The notes under the pieces: generated by a model | Database searches by the model: none | What the model saw: only the letters and a program-made list of their open reading frames with translations | Told to the model about the DNA's origin: nothing | Shown here: one piece after another, positions 6,586 to 9,470 of the stretch | How the letters are laid out: every line of letters begins with the position of its first letter | Numbering within the stretch: the stretch's first letter is position 1 | Translations under genes and position numbers: made by a program | Source of the DNA: Labilithrix luteola | GTDB taxonomy: Bacteria; Myxococcota_A; Polyangia; Polyangiales; Polyangiaceae | DNA: 9,470 nt | NCBI GenBank assembly: GCA_026225435.1 | Contig: JAMFST010001031.1 | Span: 1 to 9,470, forward strand | Direction of reading: 5' to 3'

Positions 6586-6768
6586 CTTCAGCGCCTCCCC
6601 CTTCTCTTCGCACGCGGCTTGCGCGCACAGCTCCAGCGGACCTCGACCACGCGTGTACTTTGCACCCTTCCCGGCGTCGTGCTGCGCGATGCGCTTGGCG
6701 ACGTCCTTGGCCACGCCGGTGTAGAGCGAGCCGTCGGAACAGCGTGCAAGGTACACGTACCAGGTCAA
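5740..6768 (-). CDS. GIY-YIG nuclease domain running in frame into an LRR lipoprotein
   Basis: 342 residues if read as one protein. Residues 1-79 form a complete small GIY-YIG nuclease domain of the YhbQ/UvrC-N type: WYVYLARCSDGSLYTG (the two signature strands), KRIAQHDAGKGAKYTRGRGP with Arg27 and His30, and ALKMEKRIKALTR with the metal-binding Glu63. Stand-alone family members usually end shortly after this helix. Here the frame continues into LGMLAVAACWMMGC, a hydrophobic stretch with a lipobox-like end, and then the LRR protein described separately. A single cytoplasm-to-periplasm fusion is topologically odd for a nuclease. The TTG at 6768 is chosen because it gives MTWYVYL, the normal domain start, 19 bp after the FKBP stop. 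The ATG at 6849 would add residues that only mirror the FKBP 3' end. The gene is probably co-transcribed with the upstream FKBP gene. An alternative is that the real nuclease gene has a stop codon lost by mutation or sequencing error near 6530. Confidence 0.72.
   Translation of the reverse strand: MTWYVYLARCSDGSLYTGVAKDVAKRIAQHDAGKGAKYTRGRGPLELCAQAACEEKGEALKMEKRIKALTRTEKLRLAKLGMLAVAACWMMGCDTPAPPATIDAGTMSFAELAKIDSGPLAVAGDAGRALSSGPVRTTSDCVAKDGTVDFHGDKLLEADVRKKLQKADGAIHESDLKTIKSINISGGNVDALDPCIFPRLTAMRDLFVGPGAVEDLTPLANLVQMRSLRVSVSHVADLTPLEKLGYMDRIDLGRTPVTDIGTLGKLANLTEVQLDDTLVTDISPLASCTKLQKVSLQRTGVSDLTPLRGATGLKFLYIQGTQVHDLTPLSSLVAHGLKIIQS
5743..6126 (-). repeat. Array of 22-residue (66-bp) leucine-rich repeats
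   Basis: Five full units and one partial unit, each starting DLTPL, DIGTL or DISPL, repeat at an exact spacing of 22 residues (units begin at residues 215, 237, 259, 281, 303 and 325 of the long form). Conserved positions are the starting Asp, the Leu/Pro-Leu pair, the central LxxLxL and a Val two before the next Asp. The DNA of the units has diverged, so this is an old protein repeat and not a recent tandem duplication. Confidence 0.88.
6594..6600 (-). promoter_or_regulatory. Internal Shine-Dalgarno for the LRR lipoprotein start
   Basis: On the minus strand GGGGAGG is followed by 8 nt (CGCTGAAG) and then the ATG at 6585. This is a near-ideal ribosome-binding site, stronger than that of the TTG start at 6768, which has none visible. 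It sits inside the nuclease coding sequence, where the codons for GEALKMEK are naturally purine-rich, so chance is a real alternative. Confidence 0.5.
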
Positions 6769-6787
6769 GCGGGGAGCTCGCGTGCGC

Positions 6788-7114
6788 TCAGCCGATTCCG
6801 AGCAGCTCGACCTCGAACACCAGCGTGGCGTTCGGCGGGATGACCCCACCCGCGCCCCGCTCGCCGTACCCGAGGTGCGGCGGGATGGTCAGCTTGCGGA
6901 TCTCGCCGATCTTCATGCCGGCGACGCCCTGGTCCCAGCCCTGGATGACCTGACCGGCGCCAAGACGGAACTCGAACGGCTCGCCGCGGTCGCGCGAGCT
7001 GTCGAACTTCTTCCCGTTGGTCAGCGTCCCCACGTAGTGAACGCTGACATTCTTGCCCGAGGTGGCCTCGGCGCCCGTGCCCGGGCGAACCTGTTCGCTC
7101 TGCAATTGGTCCAT
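6788..7114 (-). CDS. FKBP-type peptidyl-prolyl cis-trans isomerase
   Basis: 108 residues, the length of a single-domain FKBP such as human FKBP12, with no signal peptide, so cytoplasmic. It catalyses cis-trans isomerisation of proline peptide bonds. The active-site residues of FKBP12 are all present at matching places: Tyr27 (VHYVGTL), Phe37-Asp38 ([10 protein letters not shown]), Phe47, Val56-Ile57 and Trp60 ([10 protein letters not shown]), Tyr83 (HLGYGERG) and Phe100 ([10 protein letters not shown]). The ATG at 7114 is preceded by AAAGGAA at good spacing. A longer in-frame reading from 7351 runs into the YtxH gene on the other strand and is rejected. It is the first gene of a likely two-gene unit with the GIY-YIG/LRR frame 19 bp downstream, and it is divergent from the YtxH gene. 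Confidence 0.95.
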   Translation of the reverse strand: MDQLQSEQVRPGTGAEATSGKNVSVHYVGTLTNGKKFDSSRDRGEPFEFRLGAGQVIQGWDQGVAGMKIGEIRKLTIPPHLGYGERGAGGVIPPNATLVFEVELLGIG

Positions 7115-7187
7115 GGCGTTCCTTTTATCATGAGGCGTAGTGGCGACGCGTTGCGCAGGTTCGCCTCGCCTGTGGAAAACCGGCGCC

Positions 7188-7211
7188 GCGCGAATCCCCC
7201 GGATTTCGCGC
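7188..7211. repeat. Inverted repeat upstream of the candidate sigma-54 promoter
   Basis: GCGCGAATCC, then CCC, then GGATTTCGCGC: two arms that pair with a single extra base in the right arm. It ends 12 bp before the candidate -24 element and lies in the 181-bp gap between the divergent FKBP and YtxH genes. It could be a regulator-binding site or a hairpin in an FKBP leader; nothing distinguishes these. Confidence 0.45.
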
Positions 7212-7222
7212 ATTGACGCGCC

Positions 7223-7238
7223 TGGCACATGACTCGCA
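7223..7238 (+). promoter_or_regulatory. Candidate sigma-54 (RpoN) promoter for the YtxH gene
   Basis: TGGCAC, 5 nt, TCGCA matches the -24/-12 consensus TGGCAC-N5-TTGCA with one mismatch. The invariant GG (7224-7225) and GC (7236-7237) are exactly 10 nt apart. Transcription would start near 7249, giving a leader of about 47 nt before the ATG at 7296. Sigma-54 promoters need an enhancer-binding activator; the inverted repeat at 7188-7211 is close but is a possible site only. An overlapping TTGACG at 7213-7218 has no good -10 partner. Confidence 0.5.
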
Positions 7239-7295
7239 ATGTTCTCCCCTGCGAACGGACGCAACGGCGCGTCCCGCGGCAAAAGGAGAGACACC

Positions 7296-7643
7296 ATGAA
7301 TCTCGATCGTACCGTGCGCCGCGTGCGCAGCCTCGCCAACGACGTGGACATCGATGACCTGCTGGAGACGATCGGTCTGCAGCAGCGCCGCAGCGCCTAC
7401 GGCGCCCTGCTCCCGGCCATCGGCATCCTGGGCGCGGGCATCCTCGTCGGCGCCGGCCTCGGCCTCCTCTTCGCTCCGACCAGCGGCAAGATCCTCCGCC
7501 GTGAGGCCGAGGGGCGGGTCAACCAGCTGAAGGGCAAGATTCGCCCGGTCGTCAACGACAGCGTCAACTCGGTCACCGGCGCGCTGGAAGATGCGAAGGA
7601 GTCGATCAACGATCGGTTCACGAGCAAGTCCGCCAGCATCTGA
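7296..7643 (+). CDS. YtxH-like small membrane protein
   Basis: 115 residues. A basic N-terminus ([13 protein letters not shown], then [15 protein letters not shown]) precedes one long hydrophobic segment at about 37-60 ([26 protein letters not shown]). After it comes the [14 protein letters not shown]...L stretch that is characteristic of the YtxH family, and then an amphipathic helical tail ([23 protein letters not shown]). YtxH proteins are general-stress-associated single-pass inner-membrane proteins of unknown biochemistry. The start is clear: AAAAGGAGAG lies just before the ATG. The gene is a single unit, with a candidate sigma-54 promoter upstream and a terminator 31 bp after the stop. 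Confidence 0.88.
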   Translation: MNLDRTVRRVRSLANDVDIDDLLETIGLQQRRSAYGALLPAIGILGAGILVGAGLGLLFAPTSGKILRREAEGRVNQLKGKIRPVVNDSVNSVTGALEDAKESINDRFTSKSASI

Positions 7644-7674
7644 GCGAGCAGCACCAGCATCGCAGCACTGAAGA

Positions 7675-7709
7675 GGCGGCCCGGAGCGAGAGCTCCGCGC
7701 CGCCTTTTT
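7675..7709 (+). terminator. Rho-independent terminator of the YtxH gene
   Basis: GGCGGC, a C:C mismatch, CGGAGC, a GAGA loop, then GCTCCG and GCCGCC, followed directly by TTTTT. It lies 31 bp after the YtxH stop codon and has the form of a strong intrinsic terminator. Confidence 0.92.
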
Positions 7710-7888
7710 GCCGTTTGTACATCCGCTCGCCAGACCATGCCGACCGTAACGATTCCTTGCGGTTCGTCACGTCAGCTCAACCGCACCGGTGTGGCTGAGG
7801 CAGAAATGCGACCCCCGGCGTGCGCGTGCAAAATGGCCACGTACGCTCGAGCTGACGATCCCAGCCGTATCGCTGGCTCGACGCCAAG

Positions 7889-7903
7889 AATTTCGCGGAA
7901 ATT
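7889..7903. repeat. Perfect AATTTC-GCG-GAAATT inverted repeat
   Basis: Six-base arms around a 3-bp centre, AT-rich in an otherwise GC-rich region. An overlapping second pair, GCGG...CCGC, spans 7895-7908. The symmetry suits a dimeric repressor or activator site upstream of the KGG gene. Confidence 0.45.
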
Positions 7904-7956
7904 ACCGCTTAACCGCCGCTGAACGTGTCGTTGGCGCGCTCCTAGCTAAGGGCCAA

Positions 7957-7978
7957 GTCGCCGGCCGACGCTGGCGGC
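7957..7978 (+). ncRNA. Possible RNA hairpin in the noncoding stretch
   Basis: GTCGCCGGC, loop CGAC, GCTGGCGGC: nine consecutive pairs including two G-U wobbles when written as plus-strand RNA. The wobbles pair only on this strand, which hints that it acts as plus-strand RNA. No T-run follows, so it is not a standard terminator. It could belong to a leader or a small RNA. Confidence 0.3.
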
Positions 7979-8079
7979 TGAATCAGAAATACGAACAGCC
8001 AGCATGCCCTGCGGTGACTCCGTAACGAGCACCGCGCACCGGCCGCTGCACCCGAACTTTCGTCACGATCAACTTCCCC

Positions 8080-8099
8080 GGAGAGCCCTGACGCTCTCC
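8080..8099 (+). promoter_or_regulatory. Hairpin just upstream of the KGG ribosome-binding site
   Basis: GGAGAGC, loop CCTGAC, GCTCTCC: seven perfect pairs, ending 6 nt before the AGGAG at 8106-8110 and 20 nt before the ATG at 8120. Its position in the leader suggests an effect on mRNA stability or translation start; no ligand motif is recognised. Confidence 0.45.
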
Positions 8100-8119
8100 C
8101 TGAAACAGGAGCGACTCTC

Positions 8120-8419
8120 ATGGCCAACGACCTCATCGACCTCGCCGACGCGCACACCACCTCCATCTCGAGCTCCGTGGCACCGGCCGCTCCCGTCGAG
8201 CGTCAGCGCAAGCCGCGCGGCTTCGCGGCGATGGATCCGAAGCTGGTGAGCGAGCTCGCCACCCGCGGCGGCAAGGCTGCGCACCGCGCCGGCACGGCCC
8301 ACGAGTTCACCAGCGAAGAGGCCCGCGTGGCCGGCCGCAAGGGCGCCCTGGCGACCCACGCGAAGCGCCGCGCGAAGCTCGCCGACGAGACCGTCGCTCC
8401 GGTCACGACCCAGTCCTGA
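8120..8419 (+). CDS. KGG-motif stress-induced protein
   Basis: 99 residues, hydrophilic and basic. The core FAAMDPKLVSELATRGGKAAH followed by RAGTAHEFTSEEAR and VAGRKGALATH is the KGG / stress-induced acidophilic repeat pattern: one RGGKAAH unit at 49-55 and one related GRKGALATH unit at 72-80. The MDP lead-in and the GTAHEF linker are typical of the family. The first 30 residues are a serine/alanine-rich extension. Family members are small, probably cytoplasmic, disordered or DNA/RNA-associated proteins induced by stress; the mechanism is unknown. An AGGAG 9 nt before the ATG supports this start, and a hairpin lies just before it. A terminator follows 28 bp after the stop, so this is a single-gene unit. 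Confidence 0.87.
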   Translation: MANDLIDLADAHTTSISSSVAPAAPVERQRKPRGFAAMDPKLVSELATRGGKAAHRAGTAHEFTSEEARVAGRKGALATHAKRRAKLADETVAPVTTQS

Positions 8420-8447
8420 TTCGACTTCGTCACCGAGCCGAGAGAGA

Positions 8448-8482
8448 GGCGACCGTTTCGACGGCCGCCTTTCTTCTTTTTG
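8448..8482 (+). terminator. Rho-independent terminator of the KGG gene
   Basis: GGCG, an A:C mismatch, CCGT, a TTCG tetraloop, ACGG, CGCC, then a T-rich tail TTTCTTCTTTTT. The TTCG loop is unusually stable in RNA. It starts 28 bp after the KGG stop codon. Confidence 0.9.
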
Positions 8483-8552
8483 TCGATTGCGTAACGATGT
8501 CCACAGGCCTTCCACCGGCTGTTCAAAAGTACCAAGGCGCCACAGGGAACAA

Positions 8553-9146
8553 ATGGACAAGACGCCCCGCTATCCCCTCGCCGAGCTCAAGGACGTCCCC
8601 GAGGACATCCGCGCCGCCTGCCTGGCCGTGCAGGAGAAGGCGGGCTTCGTCCCCAACGTGTTCCTCTACCTGGCCCGCCGGCCGGCCGAGTGGCGCGCCT
8701 TCTTCGCCTACCACGACGCCCTCATGGTCAAGGAGAGCGGCTCGCTCACCAAGGGGGACCGCGAGATGATCGTCACGGCCACCAGCGCGGCCAACGACTG
8801 CCTCTACTGCGTCGTCGCTCACGGGGCGCTCCTGCGCATCTACGAGAAGAAGCCGCAGGTCGCCGACGAGGTCGCGGTCAACTACCGCAAGGCCGACATC
8901 ACCCCGCGCCAGCGCGCCATGCTCGACTTCGCCCTCAAGGTCTGTCTCCGCTCCGCCGAGGTCGAGGAGGCCGACTACACCGCGCTCCACGCCCACGGCT
9001 TCGACGACGAGGACATCTGGGACATCGCGTCGATCACTGCCTTCTTCGGCATGAGCAACCGCCTGGCGAGCTTCGCCAGCATGAAGCCGAACGCGGAGTT
9101 CTTCCTCATGGGGCGGACGCCGCGCGACAAAAAAGAGAAGGCCTGA
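8553..9146 (+). CDS. Peroxidase-related AhpD/carboxymuconolactone-decarboxylase-like enzyme
   Basis: 197 residues. The AhpD-like active site is complete: Glu71, then SAANDCLYCVVAH with Cys83, Cys86 and His90, at the same spacing as the Glu-CxxC-His set of mycobacterial AhpD. The rest matches the peroxidase-related group: FVPNVFLYLARRP near the N-terminus, LTKGDREMI leading into the active site, and a C-terminal DDEDIWDIASITAFFGMSNRLAS helix. The likely role is thiol-based peroxide or redox chemistry in the cytoplasm; the reductant and substrate are not evident. The ATG at 8553 follows CAGGGAACAA, an acceptable ribosome-binding site. An in-frame ATG at 8487 would begin just after the KGG terminator and add 22 unconvincing residues. 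The gene follows the KGG terminator and so probably has its own promoter in 8483-8552. Confidence 0.92.
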   Translation: MDKTPRYPLAELKDVPEDIRAACLAVQEKAGFVPNVFLYLARRPAEWRAFFAYHDALMVKESGSLTKGDREMIVTATSAANDCLYCVVAHGALLRIYEKKPQVADEVAVNYRKADITPRQRAMLDFALKVCLRSAEVEEADYTALHAHGFDDEDIWDIASITAFFGMSNRLASFASMKPNAEFFLMGRTPRDKKEKA

Positions 9147-9183
9147 CGACAGCGTCTGCGAGCTTCGCAGGCGGTCGTCAGGC
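9141..9183. terminator. Long hairpin between convergent AhpD-like and aconitase genes
   Basis: GCCTGACGAC pairs perfectly with GTCGTCAGGC, and inside it CTGCGA pairs with TCGCAG around a 3-nt loop, separated by a small internal loop (AGCGT opposite GCG). The TGA stop of the AhpD-like gene (9144-9146) is inside the left arm. No T-run follows in either direction, so it may be a bidirectional or processing-type terminator. A further GTCAGGCC at 9193-9200 repeats part of the right arm. Confidence 0.65.
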
Positions 9184-9201
9184 CCTCGTACCGTCAGGCC
9201 G

Positions 9202-9470
9202 TCAGTTGCTGGCGTTCAGCAGCGAGCGGAGCACGTACGGGAGGATGCCGCCGTTCAGGTAGTACTGGATCTCCTGCGGCGTATCGATGCGCACGGTCGC
9301 CTGGAGCTCGATCTTGGCGCCGTCCGGGCGGGTCGCCTTCACGAGCACGTGACGGCCGCCGGAGAAGCCGCTCTTGAGGCCGTCGACGAGCCCCTCGATG
9401 TCGAAGGTCTCCTCGCCGGTGAGCGCCAGGTTGGCCGCGCTGTCCCCCGCGCCGAACTGCAGCGGGAGGA
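9202..9470 (-). CDS. acnA: Aconitate hydratase, C-terminal end (5' part outside window)
   Basis: The last 88 codons and the TGA are present. LPLQFGAGDSAANLALTGEETFDIEGL and RIDTPQEIQYYLNGGILPYVLRSLL are the highly conserved C-terminal swivel-domain segments of AcnA/IRP-type aconitase. The enzyme interconverts citrate and isocitrate in the TCA cycle using a [4Fe-4S] cluster. The cluster-binding cysteines lie in the missing part and cannot be checked. The gene converges on the AhpD-like gene with 55 bp between stops. Confidence 0.95.
   Translation of the reverse strand, partial: LPLQFGAGDSAANLALTGEETFDIEGLVDGLKSGFSGGRHVLVKATRPDGAKIELQATVRIDTPQEIQYYLNGGILPYVLRSLLNASN

Larger units (their letters stand above)
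7710..8119. other. 410-bp noncoding stretch with several inverted repeats
   Basis: No supported gene. The short open frames here (for example 7737-7922 and 7789-8025) lack ribosome-binding sites and recognisable protein composition, and the stretch looks lower in GC than the genes around it. It holds the inverted repeats at 7889-7903, 7957-7978 and 8080-8099, two copies of CCGTAACGA, and a GCGGTT...AACCGC pair near 7760-7785. It may contain the promoter of the KGG gene, a long structured leader, or a small RNA. I see no convincing -35/-10 pair. Confidence 0.5.
7744..8497. repeat. Three dispersed copies of CGTAACGA
   Basis: CGTAACGA occurs at 7745-7752, 8021-8028 and 8490-8497, all in noncoding DNA around the KGG gene; the first two extend to CCGTAACGA. 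Two related CGTCACG sites occur near 7767 and 8061. The distances to the start codons at 8120 and 8553 differ (91 and 55 bp between). A shared regulator site is possible, but the sample is tiny. Confidence 0.3.

Noticed and set aside
6067..6843. Plus-strand open frames opposite the GIY-YIG/LRR gene
   Set aside because: The minus strand shows regular 22-residue repeats and a conserved nuclease domain; the plus-strand products lack any recognisable feature.
7115..7351. An N-terminal extension of the FKBP to 7351
   Set aside because: The extra residues overlap the YtxH start on the other strand and resemble no FKBP extension; the ATG at 7114 has a good ribosome-binding site and gives the standard length.
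7737..8025. Short open frames in the noncoding stretch as small proteins
   Set aside because: No ribosome-binding sites and a composition unlike the neighbouring coding sequence; the stretch is better explained by regulatory elements.

Overview
The window is very GC-rich, with strong G/C preference at third codon positions, so long spurious antisense reading frames are common. The gene content suggests a free-living, aerobic, Gram-negative bacterium. It includes a large GMC flavoenzyme, a lipid-anchored multihaem cytochrome, lipoprotein signal peptides, a candidate sigma-54 promoter, a polyphosphate-glucokinase-like kinase, an orphan protein with an acidic low-complexity linker, and aconitase. 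A member of the Myxococcota (former Deltaproteobacteria) fits best, but that is inference from gene style, not from a marker gene. I see no rRNA, tRNA, CRISPR array, transposase or phage gene.

Layout. 1-1469 (minus): most of a cholesterol-oxidase-like GMC oxidoreductase, cut by the window edge at its C-terminus. 1590-2990 (plus): an orphan protein with a winged-helix-like N-terminus, an acidic/proline linker and a C-terminal part with NPxT-type motifs. 2992-4770 (minus): an octahaem c-type cytochrome lipoprotein, convergent with the previous gene at 1 bp. 4792-5574 (plus): a ROK / polyphosphate-glucokinase-like sugar kinase, divergent from the cytochrome with only 21 bp between start codons, followed by a start/stop-overlapping 60-residue small gene (5571-5753). 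5740-7114 (minus): an FKBP peptidyl-prolyl isomerase, then an unusual frame that encodes a GIY-YIG nuclease domain and runs without a stop into a leucine-rich-repeat lipoprotein.

7296-9146 (plus): three small or medium genes, apparently separate units. They are a YtxH-type membrane stress protein behind a candidate sigma-54 promoter, a KGG-motif stress protein behind a roughly 400-bp noncoding stretch rich in inverted repeats, and an AhpD/carboxymuconolactone-decarboxylase-like peroxidase-related enzyme. The first two end in textbook rho-independent terminators. 9202-9470 (minus): the C-terminal end of aconitase, convergent with the AhpD-like gene across a strong hairpin.

Most of the window is ordinary chromosome. 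The 7.2-9.2 kb part reads as a stress-response neighbourhood (YtxH, KGG, AhpD-like), although nothing shows these genes are co-regulated. The strongest oddity is the GIY-YIG/LRR-lipoprotein junction. A complete lipoprotein signal peptide lies in the middle of a longer open frame, and a strong Shine-Dalgarno sequence sits 8 nt before an in-frame ATG. This suggests two proteins nested in one frame, or a recent stop-codon loss. I did not find a clear-cut new multi-gene system.
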